Below are positions 11,848-24,779 of a DNA stretch of 64,000 nucleotides, piece by piece. The notes under the pieces are model-generated. The model was not told the origin of the DNA. It did no database searches and saw only the letters and a list, made by a program, of their open reading frames with translations. The stretch's first letter is position 1; each line of letters opens with the position of its first letter. A program made the translations under genes and the position numbers. The DNA comes from Lottia gigantea (lineage: Eukaryota > Mollusca > Gastropoda > Lottiidae), in the NCBI RefSeq assembly GCF_000327385.1, contig NW_008710950.1, positions 3,931,237 through 3,995,236 of the forward strand, read 5' to 3'.

Positions 11848-14800
11848 ATGCTTTCAGAAAATAATTTAAAATGTGTTATAAGAATATTTAGTTTATTGTT
11901 CGTTATTGAGGTTGTATCATCAAGAAGACCAAAACTATGCGAGGTAAGAGTTTAGATTTCTTATTGCACAAATAGGTACACATTTTGTTTAACATAGTAT
12001 AGTGTATACCGGTATATATGACACATTACTATTATTTACAGGTTAACTTGTAAAAGTATACCAGGTGGATATATAATCATTTTAAAAATACACGAGACAT
12101 TTAATTCATAATCACCTTTATGTCCATTTTTGGAAAAAGGAGAATCTTGTGTGTATCGGAAGAGATTGTAGCATAATGATGCTGCCAGAAACCAATTTCA
12201 ATCTGTTGGCATGTATTACTATTTTTTTTATAGAGGTTTGTTTGATTTCTAACTGAATTTGATAGTTAGAAATGAAATTTGAGCATCCTAGGAAGTATGA
12301 AAACTGATATGTTTAAGACTTTTAGTGTTGAATCCTCTGGTCGTCTGATACTTGAAAGAGTGTAGTCCGAATGATGCTTGAGCAGTGCATCTTTACTCTT
12401 ACACCTTACATCTTACATTTTAATCTTGCAAGTATAACTTTTTGTCGGCTTCTAGACCCATGGATCCTGAATTGAATTCCAGTTTGTACACCTGCTTTTT
12501 ACTTTTGATTTGAATTACATCAATGCAAGATAAACCCTTTTCGAAATTTTTAAAACCGATGAATTATTTATAATTACTTTTTTATGACTTCCCAGATGAC
12601 ACCATTGGGTTAACCAAGATACAATTTTCGCAAAAATAGCCCTACCAATGTTAAATATTTATGTCTATTGGCTAATGATTTTTTACCAGAATTGACTTGC
12701 TTGTTTTTTACAATTTATGTACAAATATTTAAAAAAAAAACTCATTTGTGTTCACAAAGTGGTCAATATATGGCTTATATATAGTGAACACAGATTTTCA
12801 ACGACCTTGATCTTGAATTTTCAATGCATAAGGCAATTGGTTAAAGTTACTAAAACTCTGTGTAAATGTATATAGGTTCCTAGAATCAGACAGTTCTTAA
12901 AATTTCATAAAAAATTGTTCATTTTTTTACTTCTTTAATTTCGTGAAATTACATATACGTGACTTCATAGATCCTTCCAAATTCGAATAACGCTATATAC
13001 ATAGATAATAGTTTACCCCATACACAATATCGTGTTATTGATACAAGGTATGATTCACTCATATCATTACACATTACTCAATGACCCTTTTCACTACAGC
13101 TTACCTATTCCCAACAACAAATCCCTTAAAATAAGGCAGTATTGAATGCAGCTTATGACTAATTACAGGAAGTAGTGTAAAAATTGAACAACAAATATAG
13201 CGTTCTATTCATCTTAAAGAAATGTTGTTGAATAAGGAGTCGCGGGTATCGAATTTCTAATTCAAAATATTTCCGTAATTTGGAATTTTTTTTCCGAAAA
13301 ATCGTTTACGTCGAATTTTCCCGAAAATTGGCAAATATCATGTAGCAAAGTTTCGTCAGCGCCAAATCCTACAGAAAAGGTAATCTTACTCCACACGAGT
13401 CTTTGGAGGTGATACGTAATGAACTAGATAACGGCATATATAGCGCCTAACATACGCAATCGTTCGAACTTGCACTTCATTATATAGTGTCAACTGGAAT
13501 CAACAATTGCAATCTTTAGTTCAAAAATTCAAAGTCTTCTAAGTCAGATACGTTTTCTGTCAAAGGAGTGTAACTTGTGCAACCATTTGGCTGGACTATA
13601 TGTTTCATATAAGTTCTCTGGAGTCTCTTAGTTATAAGTGACTTGTAGATATCCGATGCGTTTGATTCTGTTGATTTCTCGTCAAGTAACTCTGTCATGT
13701 CCATTTGTAAAAACTAGATACAGTGTCTTGGACGCAGCTCGTTTCCTAAATATCTCCATAAATCTCAGAAGCATGAGAGTATTTATCAAAACTTGGTTCC
13801 TTTAAAATGCTACTATACTTAAAAGATCCGCAAACCCTGGTAATAAATACATGTACTCAGATACATAGCCGATAAAGTTATATGTACTAAAAGGTAACGA
13901 TATGATCTCAATTAAACAACAATACTGTTTAAAAAAATCGGTAAATTGTCGTTTTCATAAACACCAATAAGAATACGGGTTTTGAATTGATGTCAGTAGT
14001 TTATTAGGTGTAATAATGGTTGATTTCTATTCAATATTCACACATTTCATATACTATGTACTTACTAACCTTATATATATCAATATTATGTTTACCTATA
14101 TTATATTTATATTTTGTTTGATTGGGGTGAGGATAGGTCGATCTAAGTATTTCTATTGCCTTCTTCAACAATTATAGTCAAATATTATGGGTTAAAAACC
14201 ACCGATGTTTATTGTTCTGTTATAATTATCAACGACAGCTATACGCATAACATAATAAACACCCACAAATCAGTTTATGAAATGTAAGGTCTATGCTCAG
14301 TGGTGATTTTAGGAAACATTATGCAAGAGAGTCTAGCAGGGGCCACAATATTATCCAGGGTGGCCAAAGACTATTCTTTCAATATGTAAAATGGTAAAAG
14401 GAAATGAATGTGTGTGTATTGGTAAAGCCCTCGGCAACCACACAGAAACGCCACCCTATATATACTATCAAAATTACTAAAGGCATTGGTGGGTGTAGAA
14501 TTATCCCATCATGCTGTAAGTGAAGGCCGGGCTACTGCCTTTAATGTTAGGGTTCATGTAGACCTCTACAGACAGAAAATTATATGTTAGATCATATTTA
14601 GGACATAGAAAATATTCCAGTTGGAAGTAAATCAATCTGGTTTCCAATGGTAAATCATACTTGAAGACATTCTTTGATCTTTTTGTAAAGTAAATTTGTG
14701 AAAATGTCACCAATTATTATATTTGTATCATGGTATCTTCAACGAGACAGATTCAAATCATATTTTATTTGTGGTTGGTTATTTCTTGAAAGGTTAATTT

Positions 14801-17800
14801 AGCGAATAAAGTAGTGTGGGCGTTGTGGTATTTTAGATTAACTTTATCAATCAGGAAGCTATGTCTGTAATATTGTTTGTATGTATTGTATTTGATAAAT
14901 ATTTAAGAAATATCTCTATTTGTAGAAGTTACCAATTGATATGCATGACATTTCAGTAATTAAAATCGATTGTAAATCAAGATGTATTATATTTAATTTA
15001 AATGGTGAAGTATTGAAGTCAATTTTAATCGAATGGATGGTTATGTTTTGGGAAACCAAGTGTTTGTCCTACAGAAGTCCTGATGTTGAGCTATTACACA
15101 CAAACATAACGTAACATACATAACGATTTCGTAATGCGTAATCGAATCAATTCAACCGTTTTATACTTTATATTTGCCTGATACCGTAAGGCATTATTAT
15201 TATATATTTCAGAGTTCAGATATCAATATCAGAGGACATCAAGGAGTGAAAATTGAACCATTTAGTGCCAGTCGAGTAGAAATGAGTGTAGAAGGACCTG
15301 GTTTTGGTGCTGCTCGGTAAGATTAAAGACTTTTACAGCAAAACGTCTTTCAATTAACTTCCGTAACGAGTATCCGGTAAAATTATTAGAAAATAAAGAA
15401 ATCGTTAAAATCAATGCTTCCACCCCCACAATTTACTTGAGTTTTAAATGATTAATCGATAATCCAATAGACACTTTAATATCTAGTCTAAAATTGTCAA
15501 ATAATATATTTACAAAAGACTTTTACACGATTAGAATAAAGATCAAGAGACTAAATTATGGATCGATATCTTTATCTCTGATATTTGATATATTTTATTT
15601 TTGATCGGACAGATCCATTTTTATATGACATTTCTTTTTTATTCCGAATTCGTTTAAAGTACAGTACAAATTGGGAACTTTCTTAAAGCTATGACTTAAA
15701 GGACAACACAATTTTCAAGATTTAGCCATTACATATCTCAGATATACTGCTTTATAACCATTGTCATATATTTTTGTCTCTGAGGTAGGGTCTTTTCCAT
15801 ATACACCACTCGACAGACATCTCCTGAGACACAGTTAATGGATAGACAATACCCAAACCAAAACAAAGACAGATTTAAATATTGTTAGATCATTTTCAGA
15901 TAACCAAAATCAAACAACAAATGCCAGACCCTTTCTTCAGAAATAATTACATTACCAGACCTTACCTTGCCTTACAATGTCAGGCTGTTGTAGGTCCGAT
16001 ACAACCAATGTCAGCCCCGCTTATAACTAGACTACCAATGTCAAACCTTAACATAAGTGCTTTACAGACAGCTTAGGCATTACCGAGCCTTTACAATGTT
16101 TGTCAGACCCTTCCAGCTGCAACTAATACCAATTATTTTCAGAACATTTATAAACACAAGAATTATCAGTCCCATACATATAACATTTCAGACCCTTTCA
16201 GACACAACTAATGTCAATCGGTATTCACATAAGATATCCAACTCTTTCAGATACAACCCATTGCAGACATCCCTTACCAGACACAAACCCAACGTCAGAT
16301 CTTGACAGATACATACCATGTCATGTCAGTCGTTTCAGATTAGGTAATGTCAGACCCTTTCTGTTGAAATGTCAATCCTTTTCAGAAACTACCAATGACA
16401 TTCATTCACTTAAAATATCAAACCTTTTGATACAACCAATGTCAGACGCAAACCTTTACAACGTCTGATCTTAATATAAATCCTTTTCAGACAATTCCTA
16501 TATCAAGGGTTCACTGAAAATTTTAAACCCTTTCAGGTGCAAACAAGGCAATGTCAGTTTTTTATTACAGATACAGACAACTTACTTTCAAGTTACTTTC
16601 ACGATTTAACACATACAGTCCCTTTCTGATGCAACCATGGCAAATACCAGTTTAAAATATTCAAAAGCGTTATGTATTGTTCAGGCAATGTCAAACACTT
16701 TTTAGATACGGGAAACGTCAGATAGCATTATCAATTACAAACTTTGCTTTACTATAGTTTTACTTGATAATGTCTTTAATATCAGTATGAACTCGTGTTT
16801 TCCTTTTGCTTTAATGTATACTGTGTTTTTTTTATATTTTCTAGTACGGATGAAATGAAATTTCAGTTTAAAAGTAATGGTGAATCTGGTATATTGTTTT
16901 ATGGATCTCGAGATAAAAATAACAATGAAATGATTGTATTAAGATTACGAGGTGGATATTTACATTATTCTATGAGGTGTTCTATTGCTCATGTTCATTT
17001 GAGAGTACCAACTGACAGATTGGACGATGGAATGTGGCACACGGTAAGGATTTAGATGCAAATATTCTTCAAGATATTCTACCTCTTAAGATAACCAAAA
17101 AATTGATTTCTTTGCGGCCAAAATGAGTCTTTGTTTATAAGTGGACTTACCTGGTGTCAACAGAATCCCTTTATAATCCAATAAATCCATAAAACTAAGT
17201 AATAATTCATTAAACGAAGTAATTTTGAAACATGCTTAGAATTGTGTTTTAAAAATTGTTTAGTTTGATGGATATATGTCTTAAATATAGATATTCTATT
17301 CTTAAGTCATGTCCATTCTAATAGGTAGTATACAATGTCCATTAGATGTCAGCACGTTTCGGTGTTTTTTTTTCTGTTAAATTCCAAGTAGAAAACAACA
17401 ATTATTATTGCAGATTAAGCTCATCCTTCATTCTTAAAGTTATAAATCATCAAGACGATTGAAGATATAATAGTTTAAAAGTGTAGTAATGAAATAGCCA
17501 TAAATTTTCTCAATTGAATGTTTGATGTCGCAATATGATATTTTGTTTTTGTTGTAAGAATGTAAGTATGATGTATGTTGTTGCTATAATTACTGGTATT
17601 ATCAGGTTTAAATTTATGTTTGAATGTCTTCAGGTGAAGTTTTTCCGAGGAGGGTACAAAGGATATATAGAAGTTGACAAGAAAATATATTTCCAACCAT
17701 ACCGAGTGAATTGTGGTGGTTTCAACTATTTTATTTTTGGTGGTGTGCGTCCAGAACATTCTGATAGAATAAGTGTCCCAGAGGTTAGCAACTCCATACT

Positions 17801-18212
17801 ATTTATTAGACATAAGCCCTACATACATTAGTTAAAGAAGCTCTACAAAAGCCGGGGCAACCTCTTTTCTGGGGCGGGGCGGGGCACCTCAGCTTCCCAC
17901 CCACCATTTTGAAACGCAACTGCATCCTCATAATTAATGTAGGCCAATATTTCTTTTGTAAACTTTTCCTGGGCTGTCCACGAGATATTGTTCCAAACAG
18001 CACCTTCTATACGACATATCCATTGTGAACATATCTTTTCCAGAAACATATACAGGAATTGCTAGTGAAATAAGCGAACTTTTATTTTAAGCATTATTAA
18101 CTCTTCTTTTCAGGGTAAAGGTAATCATTTTGATGGTTGTGTAAGAAATGTTGACTTGACGGTTTCAGTGAAGAGACATATTTCATATACTATGGTATCA
18201 GTGTGTCAGTGA
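11848..18212 (+). CDS. small secreted laminin-G-domain protein
   Basis: Five coding exons with consensus GT-AG borders and consistent phase: 11848-11943, 15213-15316, 16845-17043, 17634-17783, 18114-18212, giving 215 residues. Residues 1-25 look like a signal peptide (hydrophobic IRIFSLLFVIEVVSS), followed by a basic RRPKLCE stretch. The rest is one laminin-G/concanavalin-like sandwich. Exon 2 gives the GVKIEPFSASRVEMSVEG strand pair, exon 3 has FQFKSNGESGILFYGS and ends LDDGMWHT, typical of the laminin-G core, exon 4 has YKGYIEVD and FNYFIFGGV, and exon 5 has the closing FDGCVRNV motif followed by a last Cys. There is no membrane segment, EGF domain or second G domain, so it is probably a free extracellular protein, unlike neurexin or agrin. 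Ligand and tissue are unknown. Introns hold degenerate repeats at 15880-16740 and 17140-17295. Confidence 0.85.
15880..16740. repeat. degenerate tandem repeat in intron 2 of the laminin-G gene
   Basis: Many short variants of AATGTCAGACCCTTTCAGA and ACAACCAATGTCAGAC follow one another without strict periodicity. It looks like an old, decayed minisatellite. Open frames seen here (15882-16468) are repeat-derived and I do not call them genes. Confidence 0.6.
17140..17295. repeat. dispersed repeat family 2, copy 2
   Basis: Same motif order as the copy at 9479-9655 (GTGGACTTACCTGGTGTC, AATCCCTTTATAATCC, AATCCATAAAACTA, AATAATTCATTAAA). It lies within intron 3 of the laminin-G gene. Confidence 0.6.
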
Positions 18213-18986
18213 ACAAATTTCACATTGCGTTTTCTCGATGGGGGATGTAAGAAGGGATTTGGCGCCGTCCATAATATGTGACGAAATGTGTGTAGATTGA
18301 CTGGTGTTGACTTTAAACGTACTCAAATCGAGAGCATAATGACTTCTCCAGAAGTTTCTCAAAGCTTCACACTGGAACAACTTTTGTCAAAGTGTTCAAT
18401 TTATTTTTATGTGATAGAACTGTGAATTTTCATTTAACTTAGACTTGTCAACAACTCAACAATTTCATCAAGAAAAGTTCTATCTCATTGTAATCATATC
18501 TCTACATGTATTGTATTGAAACATTGTTATAAAGACTTGTAATTAGAAAATTGACACAATCTCGTCATTATTAATGATCATAACTGATCAGTACATTCGA
18601 AATTAGATTGTCCAAACATCTTGTGTTTTGTACTTTGCTTTAGTCGGAATGGTGTCAGCAAAGATGAAACAGATATAATATATGTATTTATCGAACTTTT
18701 CTCTCATAAAGAAATGCCATTCCTCTATAACATTCAAAATGTTGGATAAGACAGGAAGGCACTATCAAAGGTATTTTAAAAGAAAATTCGCTTTATGACA
18801 TAATGTAATAATGTATTCGGATATGTTTTTCGGTGTATATTGTTATATCAATCTTTTGAATTTAATGTTTTGTTACGTTTAAAAGCTACTCAAAATATTG
18901 TTTCATTATTAAAATTATTAATGTTCTTCTTGTTTATATATTTATTTACTGCAATAGTCACCTTTCTTTTACCATAACTGTTTGTA
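18213..18986 (+). other. 3' untranslated or intergenic DNA after the laminin-G gene
   Basis: AT-rich sequence without an open frame of note. Part of it is probably the 3' UTR of the laminin-G gene, but I see no clear polyadenylation signal at a convincing place. Confidence 0.35.
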
Positions 18987-19395
18987 GACCGAAACATTTG
19001 CCCTTATTCCATAAATATATTGGAAGTTGTCGGCTGGTGTAGAGACAGAAAAACTAGGCCCTGATTTGTGGAAATTTTACGCACATCCGATGCGACGCGT
19101 TTTTTTTTTAAACCTAATTATTTAAATCGGATCCACCAAACCCAGCTATTTTTTGAAAGATAGATTCATACTGATCATAACCCCCCTACAATATTTATGT
19201 CACGTCTGTGGTTTCATCAATTTTTTTTAACGAAACTGATCTTTCGTCGACTATTTCAAATTACCTTAGCAGCCAAACGTTCAAGTGTCATAGAGTCACG
19301 TGATATTAACAAAACGAAAGCTACGGTGATGCCCAGCTTACAGTCATCGTAAAGTAATTAGTTTAATACTATGTTACAAAAAACAAATCTTCTGA
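18987..19395. mobile_element. MITE family 1, copy 2 (degraded)
   Basis: Begins after TA (18985-18986) with GACCGAAACATTTGCCC and GTTGTCGGCTGGTGTAGAGA, matching the left end of the copy at 45802. Further inside it shares GTCACGTGATATTAACAAAACG with that copy. The right inverted repeat is not recognisable, so the right edge is approximate. Confidence 0.6.
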
Positions 19396-20690
19396 CGTGT
19401 ATTAAATTCTCATAAAATATGGCCTGTTTTTTTCTGATTCTATTTTAGCTGTCAAATTGTTTATCAGAGGATTCTGTAAATGTTTGTATGTTAGCGAATA
19501 CAGCCAATCAGACAGAATGTTTGTGAACACAAAACCATAATGGTTACAGTATTTCTGTCGATGGCTGTATTCACTGGCGTGCAATCCAATCGCTGCATAG
19601 GCCTACTGTTAAACAAGAATTGTGGCTATTGCAGCTATTGCAGCCATGGTATAAAGTTCGTAAAAACTTCACATTGTAAAGAGCGGGCGCCCCTAGAAGG
19701 TTAGGAAGTAATCACCACCGTTCTTATTTTCGTCCCCATATTTATCGATTAAAATGTATGCCTATAGTACAGAAAGAACCCAGTTTCATTCCTGACTATC
19801 AAACATATTCATTACAGTTTTCGAAAATCGGAACAGGACTTTTATAGTTCAATTCAATGTCAAATTAAAGAGCCAAATTTCCGAATAAGTGATAATTCCA
19901 ATCATGGAGAATTGAATTAATCCCCTGTTAGTTAATACGCTCACCTGTTGGATATTATAACTCTTTCTACAGGCCTCATATATCTATATATATATGCACC
20001 AGTTTACCCCCCACAGTGGTTTATAATACCTTATGTAAAAACACATTTAAGGATATAAAGAGGCCAAAGGATCACTATATATTTATTCATTAAAATACAG
20101 GGGGTAAAATTACACTATTATATTTATTTTACTCGTACATTTTTATGTTTTATTTCCCATGGCGAGAGAGGAATTGAAAAAGAATTGAGTTTTACGTCCT
20201 ACTTTGCACCTGATTGGGATAAAGACGGACAATGCCAAGTAATGCACAAAGTTGGGACAGCCACAATAGTCTACTCATTTTCTATTTCCAACTGTCGAGG
20301 AATCCGTTCGTTAAGTCTGCACAGTCTGTAGCACACGGGGCTTCGGTTTCATTGGCCAGACGTTTTTTCCATGGCATCCCCTCCTACTTCCATTAGGCTA
20401 CTGAAAATGAAATAGGGGAAACCAGGTTGAAAATCTTTTTTGTGGCTGCGGCTGTGGCTGTGTTTATTCATACATTTTGATCTACATCTCATTCTGAACC
20501 ATAACATGATACCATGTGACCATTTAAAAAAATAAATTTTTTGTTAATTTTTGTAAGATATTTGTTGTAAGTTGTTATATATTTTTTTCCACTTTTTTGT
20601 CTTCTCAAATAAAAATTTGCCGTTTTAGGTACTTTTACCCTTTAAGTATTTTTTGTGCTTTTTAAGTACTTTCATCATATTTATTTAGTT
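19396..20690. other. gene-free stretch before the Penelope-like element
   Basis: No gene recognised. The last several hundred bases may belong to the 5' part of the Penelope-like element, whose upstream edge I cannot define because no second full-length copy is present for comparison. Confidence 0.35.
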
Positions 20691-23600
20691 TTTGAGCTAC
20701 CATGGACCATCGCTTTAGATCTCATTGGCAATATCCCAGGCAAAATTAATTTTCCCCAGCATTCGTATCTCTATAATCAACCCAACTTTCGTCATAATCA
20801 ACCCAACTATCGTCATAATCAACCCAACTATCGGCATAATCAACCCAACTATCGGCTAATCAACCAAACTATCGGCATAATCAACCAAACTATCGGCATA
20901 ATCAACCAAACTATCGACAAAACCAGTATCAGAGAGGAAACACTAATCCCAACCGCCAGAACAACTACCGTCGTCCATACAACCCTGATAACCACCAAAG
21001 ACAGGAGACCAATCCAGCAGTGAAGATATTATTCCAAATCTTACAATGTCTTCACCATGCTTCCGTCATTTCAAAGCAGGTCAGTGGTTCTCCCACACGT
21101 GGTTTTATCTCTAAAATTTCGGATCTCAATCGGTTTGTTAAACCAGCTTTAAAAAATTCTGCTATTTCCTCGGCTATCGAGACAGTAAATAGTGTTTGGG
21201 CTAAAAACGTGTCGATAGCACTTAAGAATCATTATGATTCACAGCTGGCTGAAAAAATTTCCTTGATCAAAGCACGCAATATTTCGGAATCAAATTTTAA
21301 ACAATTCACTTTCGAAGCAATAAATTGGGCTAAGAAGTCATATCGCCGACTCCAAAAAGATGCCCTTGATCAATTTGATAAAATCATAGACTCTTTTAAA
21401 GACGTAGGTGTGGTGGAAGACATGGAAGCTGAATCTCAACCAGTTTCTACACCAAACAGACATCAGTTACCATTAATCGCAGATGTAAGACCTACGCCGA
21501 AACGCAAAAGAACTCCGTCACCTTCTGGCCTTAGTACCTCGCAAGAACCACTATCCATAAGCAAGAAACCTCACACTCATAGACGTACTTTACCATTACC
21601 AACTTTTACTGCAACTCCATCCATACCAATGACGACGCCAAGATCGAACCCTGAAACACCGAAACCTCAACGTACCAATACTCGCCGCCGCTTAAGTTTA
21701 ACCACCTCACCCTCATCTCCAGCCTGTAAACCACGACGTCATAATAATTAGAAGGATAAATCCAAATGGTCTATTCCCACACTCACCAAACCAACAGTTA
21801 TCATTGGATCTTCCAACATGAGCAACATCCCGTTCCTACATCCAGATACCCAAGCCGAATCTTACCCTGGTGCCAGAATTCAGCATATCAATACATTACT
21901 CTCCAAGATCTCTCCAACAACCATTCCGAAAAAGGTGTTATTTCATGTTGGCCTAAATAATAAACAGGAATCAGAAGAATCCATACACAGAAGGATGCTG
22001 GAACTCCTCAAACTTGCCAAGTCGAAATTTCCGTCTGCTACTCTTTACGCCACACAGATTCCTTACTCAAAGGAGCTACAATTAGCTGAACCTCATTTAG
22101 TCAATAACCTCCAGAAGTTCAACAGTCTATTATATCATAAACCATACTATTCCTCGCTTCAATGGAGTGGTCAGTGTCATTTCGGATAACATCCACTGGA
22201 TGTCCCCCACTGCAAAAAGTATTTATTTTTCATGGGTCTCCCATTTAAACTGAACGCGGGGGGAAATGCTCTAAAATTAGGAGAAACTGTGGTTAACCTC
22301 AGTTCGCGAAAACTTTCTCCCCTTGAAGAAAGAGTTTTAGATAGAGGTCTAACATTTATTCCGACATCTAAAACTCTTTCCCATGAACCAATTTTATCGT
22401 CGGTTGAACACGTCAATAGGACTTTTAAGTTAAATTTCTTTTTTCGGAATAGACTCGGCAGAGGCAAGCGAATACCGTTCATTGAAAAGTCTGGTTGGAC
22501 TCCACCAGACAGCGCGATTGACTCAGATATTTTGGCTACTTGCGATAAATTACATGAAGAAATATCTCATTTACCTTTGGTGAATGAAAAACACAACCTC
22601 ACCAAGTTTGAAAGGAAAGCTTTGAATAGCCTAAAAAACGATCAGAACATTATAATACGAAAGAGTAACAAAGGCAGTTGCTGTGTCATTCAGAATAGCA
22701 AAGACTACATTTTTGAATTAGAGAAACTATTGAACAATTCTAATCATTACCGTGTACTTGATCAACCTATTTTCATGGAAACTGCGCAAAAGATAAACAA
22801 TATTTTAAAAACTTTAGTAAACAAACAATTTATTTCTGATTCCCAATATGACTATCTGTCAGCGAAACCCTAAGTCCGTCAACGTCACATTTATACTTTA
22901 CCGAAGATTCACAAAAACCCGGAAACTGAATGGTCTTTAGCCAATAGGATTCCTAAAGGCAGGCCTATTATCGCGAGCGAATCCTACCGAGTTTCTGAAT
23001 ACATTGACCTACTTCCATTAGCGTGTAAGCATCCGTCATATCTTAAGGATACCACTGATTTTGTTGAAAAAATTAAAAGCTTGAATGTTCCTCCAAACGC
23101 AAGATTTATCTCATTAGATGTTACGAGTATGTATACCCATATTGATAATAAAACCGGTTTAGACGCTGTCCGAAAGGCCTTTCTTCGAAATCCCTGCGTA
23201 GATAGACCCGACAAAGAAATATTAGAACTTTTGTGATTATATCTAACGCGAAATGACTTTGCCTTTAATGAAAAAATTTATCTCCAGACTTCAGGCACCG
23301 CGATGGGCAAAAGATTTGCGCCGAATTATGCAAATATCTTTATGGCTGAGTGGGAACTGGAAATTTCTTCCATTTCCCCTTTTGAACCTTTCTTCTATGG
23401 AAGGTTTCTTGACGATATATTTATTATTTGGACCGAGTCTTTAACAAATTTTTGGCAATATTTTGAAATTTTAAATAATCACCACCCTTCTGTAAAACTA
23501 ACTGCGAATATTTCTGAACAAAGTATGGATTTTTTGGATACAACGGTATTCAAAGGACCAAGTTTCTCTCAAACAAACAAATTAGACATCAAAGTATTTT

Positions 23601-24779
23601 TTAAACCAAGGATACTCACCAACTTTTATATAAAAACTCTTTTCACCCAAAACATACTTTTACGGGAATAATCAAATCACAAATTTTGGGTTTTTTTTAG
23701 AATTTGCACTCAAAAAGTAGATTTTGATGCAGCTTGTAGACTAGTTTTCAGTAAATTAAGAGAGAGGGGCTATTCCAAACGATTCTTGCGCAAAATTAAA
23801 AATGACACTGTTTTGGACCTTTTGAAAATTAATGAACCCCCTCCTCCAATAAATAACTTTGGCGCAATACCATGTCGAGGTTGTTGGTGTCGCACCTGTG
23901 AACATATCCATATGTCTCATTATTTTCAAAATAAAAAAAACGGAAAAATATTTGAAATTAAAGAACGTCTCACGTGTACGGATAAAAATATCATTTACCC
24001 AATTTCGTGTAAAAAATGTGACAAACAATACGTCGGCGAAACCCAGAACGCGTTGCGAACTCGATTTAGCGGCCATCGCTTTGATATAATTCATAGCAAA
24101 AATAGACCAATTTCTCATCATTTCAATTTACCTAACCATTCCATTGAAGACCTACTTATCATGCCTATTGAATCAATTCCTGACCCTGATCTTATCAAAC
24201 CAAAAACCAAACGATTACAGAGAGAAAGCTACTGGATGGACCAACTCCAAACAGTGGCTCCAAATGGACTTAACATCCAGCATGATAATCAAATGATTCC
24301 ATTTGTTGCAACCTTTAATCATACAGCTGCCAAAACCTCATCCATCGTCAAACAGTATTACAGTGAATTACAGAACAGATTTCCGAATGTATATACCAAA
24401 CGACTTATAATTGCCTATAAGCGCAATAAAAACCCTAGTAATTTTCTGGTCCGTGGTAGACTCAATCCCATTGAATCCAATAATACTTGACCCCCCCTCT
24501 CTATTTTTTAGCTCATTAAGTATAATATATTCTAATCCTTATATATAGATGTTTATCTTTTCAGAACCTATTCATACTCTTTTCTTTTAGAACTGGTAAC
24601 TAGAAAACTTTCATATTATAGACCTTTGTTTATTGTAGATTACTCGTGGTTGTTTTTTTTAACTTAATACTAACTATGCTAACTTCACCTTATCTTGTAT
24701 TGAACATTTATCTGTTTATTTGTGAAATTGGCCAGTGCTTTACATAGAAGTTCTTAGGAACTTCTTCACTCTTAACACT
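20691..24779 (+). mobile_element. Penelope-like retroelement with GIY-YIG endonuclease
   Basis: Long but disabled retroelement of the Penelope-like class. In order: a 21-bp in-frame repeat encoding HNQPNYR-type units (about 20775-20930); a basic Pro/Ser/Thr-rich region with RPTPKRKRTPSPS (21020-21751); an SGNH-hydrolase-like stretch with IIGSSNMSNIPF and FHVGLNNK (about 21780-22180); an N-terminal extension with NLSSRKLSPLEERVLDRG; the KGS motif of Penelope polymerases (RKSNKGSCCVI, near 22660-22690); reverse transcriptase with TAMGKRFAPNYANIFMAEWE and the catalytic FLDDIFIIW (about 23300-23430); a CRGC..CRTC cysteine cluster; and GIY-YIG endonuclease with YPISCKKCDKQYVGETQNAL (about 23990-24060). 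Frames are interrupted in several places, so it cannot make a full protein. The 3' end is set by comparison with the copy at 58195-59330, ending ...CTCTTAACAC. The 5' edge is uncertain. The two copies differ at about four of 88 compared endonuclease residues, so the family was active fairly recently. Confidence 0.85.
20775..20930 (+). repeat. 21-bp coding minisatellite inside the Penelope-like element
   Basis: Seven or eight units of CATAATCAACCCAACTATCG-type sequence in tandem. Each 21-base unit keeps frame and encodes HNQPNYR or a close variant, a polar tract that could bind RNA. Later units diverge (CCAAAC for CCCAAC). Confidence 0.85.

Noticed and set aside
13516-13704. 62-codon minus-strand open frame, acidic and Ser/Thr-rich
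   Set aside because: Looks a little like a receptor tail but has no start context, no splice partner and no recognised motif; it lies in an intron of the laminin-G gene.
15882-16468. Three overlapping open frames in intron 2 of the laminin-G gene
   Set aside because: They translate a degenerate tandem repeat.
20700-24779. Host gene for a GIY-YIG nuclease or SGNH esterase
   Set aside because: Linked reverse transcriptase, broken frames and a second truncated copy at 58195 show that these are parts of a retroelement.
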